DNA of 5,746 nt from Candidatus Cloacimonas sp. 4484_140 (lineage in GTDB: Bacteria; Cloacimonadota; Cloacimonadia; JGIOTU-2), in contig MVCT01000111.1 of NCBI GenBank assembly GCA_002049945.1, positions 1 through 5,746 on the forward strand, read 5' to 3'. Below the pieces are notes generated by a model. The model was not told where the DNA came from and did no database searches. It saw only the letters and a program-made list of their open reading frames with translations. Position numbers and translations under genes: made by a program. Shown here piece by piece: positions 1-5,057 of the stretch (within the stretch, counting starts at the first letter, position 1; every line of letters begins with the position of its first letter).

Positions 1-821
1 TAAATTTCAGAGAGATGTGCAGAATAAAAATCCGATTCTGAGCCGGTAAGGAAACCGAATATCCTTCTGAATACATAGAAATAAAGCACTTCACTTTGTT
101 TGAGTTTGTTCAGCAGCACGATGTATTCTGCTTTGCCAATTTGGTGCACGACCTCTTTAAAAATGTCTTTGCTATGGGTCTGTAAAAAAATATCGGTCTT
201 CTGAAAGATATGAGAGCTGTCATAGATCTTATTGATCACTGTGGGGTTGTCGTCATTGGACGAATCAAAGGAAAATTTGATATTATTTTTCTCTGCAAAA
301 GTAGCGATCTCTTCACGCTTGAAGCTCAGCATGGGACGAATGATACTTCGACCCTTTGGAAGCATACCTTTCAAACCGGTGAATCCACTTCCTCGGAAAA
401 GATGGAGCAAAAAGGTCTCTGCCTGATCATTCATATTGTGCCCGACAGCGATCTTATTGAAGTTATATTTTCTTAAAAGATCTCTGAAAATGCCGTAGCG
501 TATCTTTCGTGCAGCATTCTCAATATTCGATTCATCCGTAATCGTAACATTATGAACTATGAGCGGGATGCCCCATTTGTAGCAAAGATTTTTCACGAAT
601 CGCTCATTCTCTTTAGATTCGTCGCCACGAAGATTGTAATTGACATGAGCAGCAAGAGTCGTGAGCTTGAACTCAGCCGTGATTTTCTTCAGCAAATACA
701 ATAGTACAGTGGAATCAATACCGCCGGATACTCCGATTAGCAATTTGTCGCCTTGCTCGATCAGGTTTTCATGATGAATGAACTGCTTAAGCCGGGTTAC
801 AAGATTTTTACGATTATTCAT
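1..821 (-). CDS. tilS: tRNA(Ile)-lysidine synthetase TilS, 3' end beyond the window, apparent internal deletion
   Basis: TilS is a cytoplasmic ATP-dependent enzyme that converts the wobble C34 of tRNA-Ile(CAU) to lysidine, so that the tRNA reads AUA and is charged with isoleucine. 273 codons are visible. The N-type PP-loop SGGIDS is at residues 32-37, followed by HVNYNLRGDES (59-69), NIENAARKIRYGIF (99-112), GHNMNDQAET (127-136), LFRGSGFTGLKGM (141-153), IIRPML (160-165) and DSSND (186-190), all in the usual TilS_N order. The RNxIR motif that normally follows DSSN is absent; the chain passes straight to NPTVINKIYDSSHIF, which resembles the segment after that block. The ATG lies 3 nt past the iorB stop with only a weak purine-rich stretch (AAAGAAAT) before it, suggesting translational coupling. 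The last two bases in the window are TA, so the next codon is Tyr or a stop; most family members are longer, which favours Tyr. Family assignment is firm; activity is doubtful if the deletion is real. Confidence 0.9.
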   Translation of the reverse strand, partial: MNNRKNLVTRLKQFIHHENLIEQGDKLLIGVSGGIDSTVLLYLLKKITAEFKLTTLAAHVNYNLRGDESKENERFVKNLCYKWGIPLIVHNVTITDESNIENAARKIRYGIFRDLLRKYNFNKIAVGHNMNDQAETFLLHLFRGSGFTGLKGMLPKGRSIIRPMLSFKREEIATFAEKNNIKFSFDSSNDDNPTVINKIYDSSHIFQKTDIFLQTHSKDIFKEVVHQIGKAEYIVLLNKLKQSEVLYFYVFRRIFGFLTGSESDFYSAHLSEI

Positions 822-824
822 AAA

Positions 825-1412
825 TTATTTCTTTATATGCTTTTCTGCAAAGTCTCTTCCTCGATTCAGCGCATCGAGATTTTTTTTCACTATGTCTTCA
901 CCCTTGCGTCCAAAAACTGCCCGAATGCCATCCTCAAGCATTTCAAAAGGAATTTCAAGGAAAGGCGCTGAGGCACCAAGCATGACCATATTCATAGAAC
1001 GGGGAGAACCGATTTCCTTAGCGATGGCATCACCATCGATCGCAATGCTGTTTTTGTGCCCTTTTATCTCTTTGAGAAGATGTTCCATTTCAGGATAATT
1101 TGGAATATTCACAAATGGAGTGATATTCGTGATAAGCCAACCCTCGTGTTTAAGGTAGGGAAAATAGCGAAGCGATTCCATCGGCTCCAATGAAATGATC
1201 ATATCTGAGCGACCATGAGGAACGAGGTCGGAGTGGATTTCTTTGTCGGAAATGCGAAGATGGGATTCCACTGCTCCACCGCGTTGCGACATGCCGTGCA
1301 TTTCTGCTTGTTTGAGATAGAGATCTGTTTTCACAACTGCAAAGCCAATGATGGTTGCGATGGATAGAATGCCCTGTCCGCCTACGCCTGCAAGTATTAT
1401 ATCTTTTTTCAT
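825..1412 (-). CDS. iorB: Indolepyruvate:ferredoxin oxidoreductase, beta subunit (IorB)
   Basis: This is the smaller subunit of indolepyruvate:ferredoxin oxidoreductase, which with IorA oxidatively decarboxylates indolepyruvate, phenylpyruvate and related aryl-2-oxoacids to the aryl-acetyl-CoA and reduces ferredoxin. It is a cytoplasmic protein of the pyruvate:ferredoxin oxidoreductase gamma-domain family. The 195 residues match the usual size of about 190-200. The N-terminus MKKDIILAGVGGQGIL (residues 1-16) is the family's glycine-rich signature, and QAEMHGMSQRGGAVESHLRIS (from about residue 35) is the conserved block carrying QRGG. No cluster-binding cysteine set is present, as expected for this subunit. 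The ATG at 1412 follows a strong Shine-Dalgarno sequence that overlaps the iorA stop codon. The gene sits 12 nt behind iorA and 3 nt before tilS. Identification is confident; which aromatic oxoacid is preferred cannot be read from the sequence. Confidence 0.93.
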   Translation of the reverse strand: MKKDIILAGVGGQGILSIATIIGFAVVKTDLYLKQAEMHGMSQRGGAVESHLRISDKEIHSDLVPHGRSDMIISLEPMESLRYFPYLKHEGWLITNITPFVNIPNYPEMEHLLKEIKGHKNSIAIDGDAIAKEIGSPRSMNMVMLGASAPFLEIPFEMLEDGIRAVFGRKGEDIVKKNLDALNRGRDFAEKHIKK

Positions 1413-1417
1413 GATGA

Positions 1418-1427
1418 TCTCCCTCTA
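1418..1427 (-). promoter_or_regulatory. iorB ribosome binding site overlapping the iorA stop codon
   Basis: On the minus strand the bases read TAGAGGGAGA and then TCATC before the iorB ATG. The first three bases are the iorA stop codon, and the GAGGGAG that follows is a good Shine-Dalgarno match at normal spacing. Ribosomes ending iorA would therefore be placed to start iorB, which fits production of the two subunits in equal amounts. The overlap is seen directly; coupling is inferred. Confidence 0.7.
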
Positions 1428-3017
1428 CTTCTGTTTCCTGAGTTTTGCTACAATGTGAATACATGGACGGCGAGGAATAATAACTGAAACGCCATTATAA
1501 TTTATCTCGTCTTTTATGATCTTAACATTTTCTTCGTGATGACTTTTCATAGGATTGATAACGCGAAGATGCTCTTTATCCACACCAATGCCAAGACAAA
1601 TATCTTCTACTCTTCCGGTTACTGCGGAATCCTGCATTCCGGTCATTGCAACAATACTGTTATCAAGAATGAAGGCAACAATATTCGATTTTGAATTAAC
1701 TGCATCGAGAAGCGGTGTCATGCCGGAATGGCCAAAGGTAGAGTCGCCGATAACTGCGATAGAAGGGAACAATCCAGAATCCGCAGCACCCACAGCCATG
1801 GAAATTGATGCACCCATATCAACGCAGCTATTGATCGCATTGAAGGGCGGAAGGAACCCAAGTGTGTAGCATCCGATATCAGAGAAAACATGTCCGGGTT
1901 CGTATTCTTTCATAGCTTCATTCAGTGCATAATAAGTATCTCTGTGCGGACAACCCTTGCATAGTTCGGGCGGACGTCCTTTCACGATTGTTGGCACTTC
2001 TTTTATTGGATATGGTTCGAGATCAAGTGCGGTGCGGAGCCTTGCAGGATCGAGCTCACCATATCGGGGAAGTGTTCCATCCATGCGCCCTTTGATCTTC
2101 AGGCAATTATCTAAGTATCCGCGCAGCCATTCTTCGACAACAGGCATTCCATCTTCTACAATAAGGATTTCATCACATTCATCGACGATTTTCGTAATAA
2201 GTTTTCTTGGAAGCGGATACTGGCAAATTTTCAGAATAGGATATTCGCATTCTGCTTCAACGTGGTTTTCCTTCACATAATTATAACCGAGCCCGCAGGT
2301 GATAATGCCGAGTGATTTGTCTTTTCCGTCATGATACACATTGTATTTTGAGTTTTCCGATTCCTTTTCCAGAAATTTTTGTTTTTCAATAAGATTTTTG
2401 TAATTTATCCGTGCAAAAGCCGGAAGCAGCATGAACTGGTTTGGATTTGCCGGAAGATTGATCTTGTTTTCTTTGAGTTGATTCGTGCGAACAATACCTG
2501 CGCGAGAGTGCGAAAGTCGGGTGACAAGCCGCATAATGACAGGGGTTTCGTATTTTTCTGAAAGAGCGAAGGCATCAAACGTCATGTTATATGCCTCCTG
2601 CTGATTTGAAGGTTCGAAAACAGGAACAAGTGCGAATCTGCCATAATGACGAGAATCCTGTTCGTTTTGAGATGAGTGCATGGAAGGATCGTCAGCAACT
2701 GCTACGATGAGTCCTCCGTTCGCTCCGGTTATGGCGGAGTTCACAAACGGGTCAGCAGCAACATTGAGTCCCACATGCTTCATAGTTACTAAAGCGCGTT
2801 TGCCTGTGTATGACATACCGAGGGCTTCTTCCATTGCTGTTTTTTCGTTCGCAGACCATGTACGATGTACATTCCGCTGCGCAGCTTCTTTGCTGTGCTG
2901 AACATATTCGAAGATTTCGGTTGAGGGTGTGCCGGGGTAGCCATAGGCGCCGGAAATGCCTGCATCAAGAGCACCTTGAGCAAGGGCTTCATCACCAAGG
3001 AGCAGTAATTTGTCCAT
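1425..3017 (-). CDS. iorA: Indolepyruvate:ferredoxin oxidoreductase, alpha subunit (IorA), short form without C-terminal ferredoxin domain
   Basis: This is the thiamine-diphosphate-binding catalytic subunit of indolepyruvate:ferredoxin oxidoreductase, a cytoplasmic enzyme of aromatic amino acid catabolism that works with IorB and CoA. Domains run in the usual order. An N-terminal pyrimidine-binding domain carries AYGYPGTPSTEI (residues 24-35), SANEKTAMEEALG (about 55-67) and the MKHVGLNVAADP block (about 79-90). A middle segment follows, then LCKGCPHRD (352-360), with a CxxC typical of the family, DIGCYTLG (380-387), and the pyrophosphate/metal site beginning GDSTFGHSG at 424 and ending in ILDNSIVAMTG (about 450-460). 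The protein stops after IIPRRPCIHIVAKLRKQK at residue 530. Many homologues continue about 70-100 residues with a CxxCxxCxxxCP ferredoxin-like domain, which is absent here, and only 12 nt separate the stop from iorB, so no broken remnant follows. The start is supported by GGAGAAGGA placed 3 nt before the ATG. Confidence 0.95.
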   Translation of the reverse strand: MDKLLLLGDEALAQGALDAGISGAYGYPGTPSTEIFEYVQHSKEAAQRNVHRTWSANEKTAMEEALGMSYTGKRALVTMKHVGLNVAADPFVNSAITGANGGLIVAVADDPSMHSSQNEQDSRHYGRFALVPVFEPSNQQEAYNMTFDAFALSEKYETPVIMRLVTRLSHSRAGIVRTNQLKENKINLPANPNQFMLLPAFARINYKNLIEKQKFLEKESENSKYNVYHDGKDKSLGIITCGLGYNYVKENHVEAECEYPILKICQYPLPRKLITKIVDECDEILIVEDGMPVVEEWLRGYLDNCLKIKGRMDGTLPRYGELDPARLRTALDLEPYPIKEVPTIVKGRPPELCKGCPHRDTYYALNEAMKEYEPGHVFSDIGCYTLGFLPPFNAINSCVDMGASISMAVGAADSGLFPSIAVIGDSTFGHSGMTPLLDAVNSKSNIVAFILDNSIVAMTGMQDSAVTGRVEDICLGIGVDKEHLRVINPMKSHHEENVKIIKDEINYNGVSVIIPRRPCIHIVAKLRKQK

Positions 3018-3020
3018 TAA

Positions 3021-3075
3021 TCCTTCTCCATAAAGATTTTTTTCAAAGAAAGAGAGGGTCGGGAGTTTGTGTCAA
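3021..3075 (-). promoter_or_regulatory. Candidate iorA operon promoter and ribosome binding site
   Basis: On the minus strand a perfect TTGACA lies at 3075-3070. The region 17 to 22 nt further on reads CTTTCTTTGAAAA, a poor match to a classical TATAAT -10 box but 5 of 6 defined positions to the Bacteroidota-type TAnnTTTG element (TTTCTTTG). The leader then ends in GGAGAAGGA (3029-3021), a strong Shine-Dalgarno sequence 3 nt before the iorA ATG. The ribosome binding site is clear; the promoter is a suggestion only. Confidence 0.35.
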
Positions 3076-3093
3076 TGAAATCTTTCTAATGAT

Positions 3094-3120
3094 TTCGGGG
3101 TTTCCGAATTATTTTTTTAT
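3094..3120 (+). terminator. Weak hairpin followed by a T-rich run in the iorA/GNAT spacer
   Basis: TTCGG at 3094-3098 can pair with CCGAA at 3104-3108 around a 5-nt loop, and the plus strand then runs into TTATTTTTTTAT. The shape is that of a small intrinsic terminator reading rightward, but no gene ends on the plus strand before it. It could block antisense read-through or simply be chance in AT-rich DNA. The 5-bp stem is short. Confidence 0.2.
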
Positions 3121-3164
3121 TTTTAAAACTTGAAAGAAATTTGATTTGAATTTATTTTTCCTAT

Positions 3165-3584
3165 ATGAATAGAATTAAAAGAGATGAAAATATTTTGCAG
3201 ATCCCTGAAATTATTACAAAATTTCCCGAGTTCACTCACAAAACCACAGAACATGAAATCCGTGAAAGGATCGAGGGAAAAGATCACGATCTCTTTGTAA
3301 TTCAGGATAATAGCAAACCTGCCGGATTTCTCGTTGCCTACAATCTCGATGAAAAAGTGTACTACAACTGGATAATGGGCGTGCTGCCGGAATTTCGCAG
3401 AAAGGGCTTTGGCAGACAGCTTATAAAACAATTTGAATCAACTGCAAAAATTAAAGGATATACTTCTGTGCAAGTCAAAACGATGGAAAAATTTAAAGGA
3501 ATGCAACATCTTCTTACCAGTTTGAAGTACGATAAAATAGGTCTTGACGACAAAGGTAAAATCATCTTAAGAAAAAACTTGTAA
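3165..3584 (+). CDS. GNAT family N-acetyltransferase
   Basis: The product is a 139-residue cytoplasmic acetyltransferase of the GCN5-related family, which transfers acetyl from acetyl-CoA to an amine; the substrate cannot be told from the sequence. The acetyl-CoA pyrophosphate-binding motif A is clear: a beta strand YNWIMGVLPEF (about 67-77) is followed by RRKGFG (78-83), matching R/Q-x-x-G-x-G/A, and then helix RQLIKQFESTAKIKGY. A preceding strand pair (HDLFVIQDN and AGFLVAYN, about 41-60) is as expected, and the C-terminal HLLTSLKYDKIG is the usual late 'xFYxxxGF'-like region. Length fits a single-domain GNAT. The ATG at 3165 has no recognisable Shine-Dalgarno sequence in the T-rich stretch before it, so expression may be low or leaderless. 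No upstream in-frame start was seen. It is divergent from iorA and is followed at 131 nt by a separately promoted gene, so context gives no clue to its substrate. Confidence 0.85.
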   Translation: MNRIKRDENILQIPEIITKFPEFTHKTTEHEIRERIEGKDHDLFVIQDNSKPAGFLVAYNLDEKVYYNWIMGVLPEFRRKGFGRQLIKQFESTAKIKGYTSVQVKTMEKFKGMQHLLTSLKYDKIGLDDKGKIILRKNL

Positions 3585-3645
3585 TAAAATTCAATATTGT
3601 ATGCGAATTCACAGAATTGTATCGTGCTATTTGTCTGCTTAATTC

Positions 3646-3709
3646 TTGACTGACTAGACCGACTATACAATTATCATAAAAAAGAAATATAAAATAATAC
3701 ATTCGGGAG
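3646..3709 (+). promoter_or_regulatory. Candidate promoter/operator and ribosome binding site of the NTF2-like gene
   Basis: TTGACT lies at 3646-3651, and A/T-rich candidates for a -10 box (AATTAT at 3669-3674, spacing 17) follow. The -35 box is embedded in an imperfect 9-bp direct repeat, ACTGACTAG then ACCGACTAT (3649-3666, 7 of 9 identical), which could be a repressor-type site. GGGAG at 3705-3709 is a good Shine-Dalgarno sequence 6 nt before the ATG at 3716. The ribosome binding site is convincing; promoter and operator are tentative. Confidence 0.35.
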
Positions 3710-3715
3710 TTTGCT

Positions 3716-4183
3716 ATGAAAGAACAGCATGCATTCCATAGAGGACTTGAAGATATTATGGAGGGGTATTGGATGGCTTACGAGCAGAGAGATATTGATA
3801 AGATGTTCTCTTACCACCCAAAAAACCGTGAGATCCTGATAATTGGAACAGGCAAAGAAGAGGTGTTTGATACACTTGAAGAATATCGTAAGGGATTGGA
3901 GAGAGATTTTGCACAGTCTGAAAAGGTAGAAATTGAAATCAAGAATTTCACTGCTGATTCTTCAGGTAATGTTGCCTGGGTTTTTTTGAACCATTTTGCT
4001 AAGGTTACTGTCAAAGGAAAAGAGCATAAGCTGATTACACGCTATACTGCAGTGCTCGAATTCATGATTACACGCTATACTGCAGTGCTCGAATTCATCG
4101 AGGGGAAGTGGTACATTGTGCAGTCCCACCTTTCATTTCCACCGGAAGAACAGAAAGAAGGAGAATCCTTTCCTGTAAAATAA
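3716..4183 (+). CDS. NTF2/SnoaL-like fold protein with an internal 11-residue duplication
   Basis: This is a small soluble protein of 155 residues resembling the SnoaL-like/DUF4440 branch of the NTF2-like superfamily. The family builds a cone-shaped alpha+beta fold used for small-ligand binding, catalysis or dimerisation; a specific function cannot be assigned. The opening helix DIMEGYWMAYEQRDIDKMFSYH (about 13-34) has the family's 'Y..RD...m' pattern. ILIIGTGKEEVFDTLEEY (about 40-57) is the usual turn and helix. Strands follow at VEIEIKNFTADSSGNVAWVFLNHFAKVTV (about 71-99), KLITRYTAVLEF and KWYIVQSHLSFP. The strand ITRYTAVLEF[M/I] occurs twice in a row (107-117 and 118-128) because of a perfect 33-bp tandem duplication; without it the protein would be 144 residues. 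There is no signal peptide or membrane segment. A GGGAG site 6 nt upstream sets the start. Its plus-strand neighbour is the GNAT gene 131 nt away, probably not the same transcript. Confidence 0.8.
   Translation: MKEQHAFHRGLEDIMEGYWMAYEQRDIDKMFSYHPKNREILIIGTGKEEVFDTLEEYRKGLERDFAQSEKVEIEIKNFTADSSGNVAWVFLNHFAKVTVKGKEHKLITRYTAVLEFMITRYTAVLEFIEGKWYIVQSHLSFPPEEQKEGESFPVK
4032..4098 (+). repeat. Perfect 33-bp tandem duplication inside the NTF2-like gene
   Basis: The copies at 4033-4065 and 4066-4098 are identical over all 33 bases; one extra shared base extends the repeat track to 4032. Each begins GATTACACGCTATACTGC and ends CTCGAATTCAT. Because 33 is a multiple of three the reading frame is kept and 11 codons are repeated. 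Total identity, including third codon positions, points to a very recent event by slippage or to an assembly error. Confidence 0.98.
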
Positions 4184-4487
4184 ATATGTTTATAAGGTTA
4201 GAAGGTTGCAAATTTTTAGTTTGAAAGTGATTGAGTTTTATTAATCCTGTCATTCTTGAGCGCAGCGAAGAATCTCGCAAAAACGTTAATTTACCCCTTT
4301 GGGAGATCCTTCGTCGTGAGTTAAAACTCCCTCCTCGAGGATGACACCTTTTTCAATTATAAAATGACTGAAGTTATACAAGAGTATTATAAAAGGTCAA
4401 ATATGATTTTTTTAGTAATTACCATCCTGTGAAACTTGAGTTAATAAAGATAAATTTTTTGTGAGTGATCTTTAAAACCGAAATCAA
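4184..4487. other. Intergenic spacer between convergent genes
   Basis: This gene-free stretch of 304 nt lies between the end of the NTF2-like gene and the end of the small membrane protein gene on the other strand. It holds the palindromic repeat listed separately. The rest (4184-4246 and 4348-4487) is AT-rich with no open frame, RNA gene or clear terminator that I can support. The palindrome is the only candidate for ending transcription from both sides. Confidence 0.6.
4247..4346. repeat. Dispersed intergenic palindromic (REP/MITE-like) element
   Basis: The left end TGTCATTCTTGAG (4248-4260) and the right end CTCGAGGATGACA (4334-4346) are inverted copies matching at 11 of 13 positions. A second nested pair is CAGCGAAGAATCTC (4263-4276) with GAGATCCTTCGTCG (4303-4316). 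Inside the right half, GGGAG (4301-4305) can pair with CTCCC (4327-4331). This 'CATTCTGAGCGAAGCGAAGAATCTC' type of element is one I recognise from intergenic regions of many environmental bacterial genomes; it encodes nothing. A T run just after it (CCTTTTTC) means it may also act as a terminator for the gene on its left. Copy number in this genome cannot be judged from one window. Confidence 0.8.
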
Positions 4488-4739
4488 TTATCCATACCAA
4501 ATTTTTTTTCCAACTTTGATTATAATTCCCAGTATAATAAGTGCCCCGCCTGCAACGGTGCCCAAAATTTGAAGCACTCCGAATTCGTCAAAAGTACCAT
4601 ATCCAATGATATCAGCGAGAACAGAGACTAGTGTTATGATAAAACCAACTGTAAGAATTGCAGATCCACTGCTCATTATTCCCGATTCGTCAATAGGGCT
4701 AAATTTTCTTTTAGATCGGGTTGCTTCATGTTCAGGCAT
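4488..4739 (-). CDS. Small two-helix membrane protein, unknown function
   Basis: I do not recognise this 83-residue protein. Its hydrophilic N-terminus (residues 1-24, with the basic patch RSKRK and then the acidic PIDES) precedes two hydrophobic stretches, about residues 25-46 (GSAILTVGFIITLVSVLADIIG) and about 53-74 (FGVLQILGTVAGGALIILGIII). These are joined by a short loop GYGTFDE, and the tail is the basic KVGKKIWYG. This predicts a hairpin in the inner membrane with both ends on the cytoplasmic side by the positive-inside rule. The second helix is rich in small residues (GTVAGGA), as in packed helix pairs. There is no cleavable signal peptide. AAGGAG (4750-4745) lies 5 nt before the ATG, strong support for a real gene and for this start. 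It stands alone on the minus strand, with repeat-filled spacers on both sides, so context gives no function. Confidence 0.7.
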   Translation of the reverse strand: MPEHEATRSKRKFSPIDESGIMSSGSAILTVGFIITLVSVLADIIGYGTFDEFGVLQILGTVAGGALIILGIIIKVGKKIWYG

Positions 4740-4744
4740 TTTGA

Positions 4745-4792
4745 CTCCTTAATAATTTTCAAAAAGAGATTTTTTTAATTTATAGTTGTCAA
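4745..4792 (-). promoter_or_regulatory. Candidate promoter and ribosome binding site of the small membrane protein gene
   Basis: On the minus strand TTGACA is at 4792-4787. About 17-23 nt later the sequence reads TCTCTTTTTGAAAA, similar to the TCTTTCTTTGAAAA that follows the TTGACA before iorA. A TATAAA occurs between them and could instead be a -10 box for a different -35. AAGGAG at 4750-4745 is a clear Shine-Dalgarno sequence. Confidence 0.35.
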
Positions 4793-4829
4793 GTAATGAT
4801 TTCATGATTTTGCATACCCCAAAAATTTT

Positions 4830-4902
4830 GCCACAAAGACACAAAGCCACAAAGTTCAATAAGTTTTCTCTCTCTTCTTTTTGTTCTTCATGCCTTTGTG
4901 GC
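4830..4902. repeat. Dispersed inverted repeat of the GCCACAAAG...CTTTGTGGC type
   Basis: GCCACAAAG at 4830-4838 and CTTTGTGGC at 4894-4902 are perfect 9-bp inverted copies. The left arm contains three 8-nt units, CACAAAGA, CACAAAGC and CACAAAGT (4832-4855). The middle is a pyrimidine-rich stretch (TTTTCTCTCTCTTC and onward). I recognise this as a common intergenic element of many environmental bacteria; it is non-coding and its function is unknown. Confidence 0.75.
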
Positions 4903-4928
4903 TAATTTCCATTCAGTTTTCTTTTTTT

Positions 4929-4951
4929 TGCCAAAAAAACACGAATATTAG
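4929..4951. repeat. Possible degenerate fragment of a GCCACGAAT...ACACGAATATTAG repeat
   Basis: The stretch TGCCAAAAAAACACGAAT followed by ATTAG resembles half of a third dispersed intergenic element seen in the same kinds of genomes, in which 'GCCACGAATTACACGAATATTAG' is typical. No matching right arm was found here, so if it is one it is a relic. Low confidence. Confidence 0.25.
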
Positions 4952-4968
4952 AAATAAAATACTAAAGA

Positions 4969-5044
4969 ACGAGGATTCCAGCCCCATTTCTTATACTCGA
5001 CTCCTCGTCACAAGTTCCTTAGGAGTCGACAAATAGTTGACGAG
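4969..5044 (+). other. Cluster of mutually exclusive inverted repeats upstream of the DUF998 gene
   Basis: Three pairings share overlapping bases. ACGAGGA (4969-4975) pairs with TCCTCGT (5002-5008). TCGACTCCT (4997-5005) pairs with AGGAGTCGA (5021-5029), a 9-bp perfect stem with a 15-nt loop. CTCGTCA (5004-5010) pairs with TGACGAG (5038-5044). Only one of the overlapping stems can form at a time. This could be a switching leader if transcription starts further left, a protein-binding site, or decayed repeat DNA. The best promoter candidate lies to its right, which argues against a leader role. Confidence 0.45.
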
Positions 5045-5057
5045 AAACCAAAATTTA

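Noticed and set aside
210..476. Plus-strand open frames of 88 and 64 codons opposite tilS
   Set aside because: They lie entirely over the minus-strand TilS frame, which has clear PP-loop and family motifs, and they show no domain pattern of their own.
753..1098. Plus-strand open frames of 72 and 106 codons over the tilS/iorB junction
   Set aside because: They overlap well-supported minus-strand genes and give low-complexity products without recognisable motifs.
1413..1424. Frameshifted remnant of an IorA ferredoxin domain
   Set aside because: Only 12 nt lie between the iorA stop and the iorB start, and they are mostly the iorB ribosome binding site, so there is no room for a remnant.
3600..3645. 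Terminator for the GNAT gene around GAATTCACAGAATTG
   Set aside because: The repeated AATT words do not make a GC-containing stem followed by a T run.
3123..3670. Minus-strand open frames of 102 codons each opposite the GNAT gene
   Set aside because: The plus-strand frame carries the acetyl-CoA motif RRKGFG in the right context; the minus frames are its shadows.
4247..4346. tRNA or structured small RNA
   Set aside because: The palindrome is explained by a known type of dispersed intergenic repeat, and no cloverleaf or CCA-type end is visible.
4830..4902. Short CRISPR-like array from the CACAAAG units
   Set aside because: The units are only 8 nt and directly adjacent, without unique spacers, and they are part of an inverted repeat.
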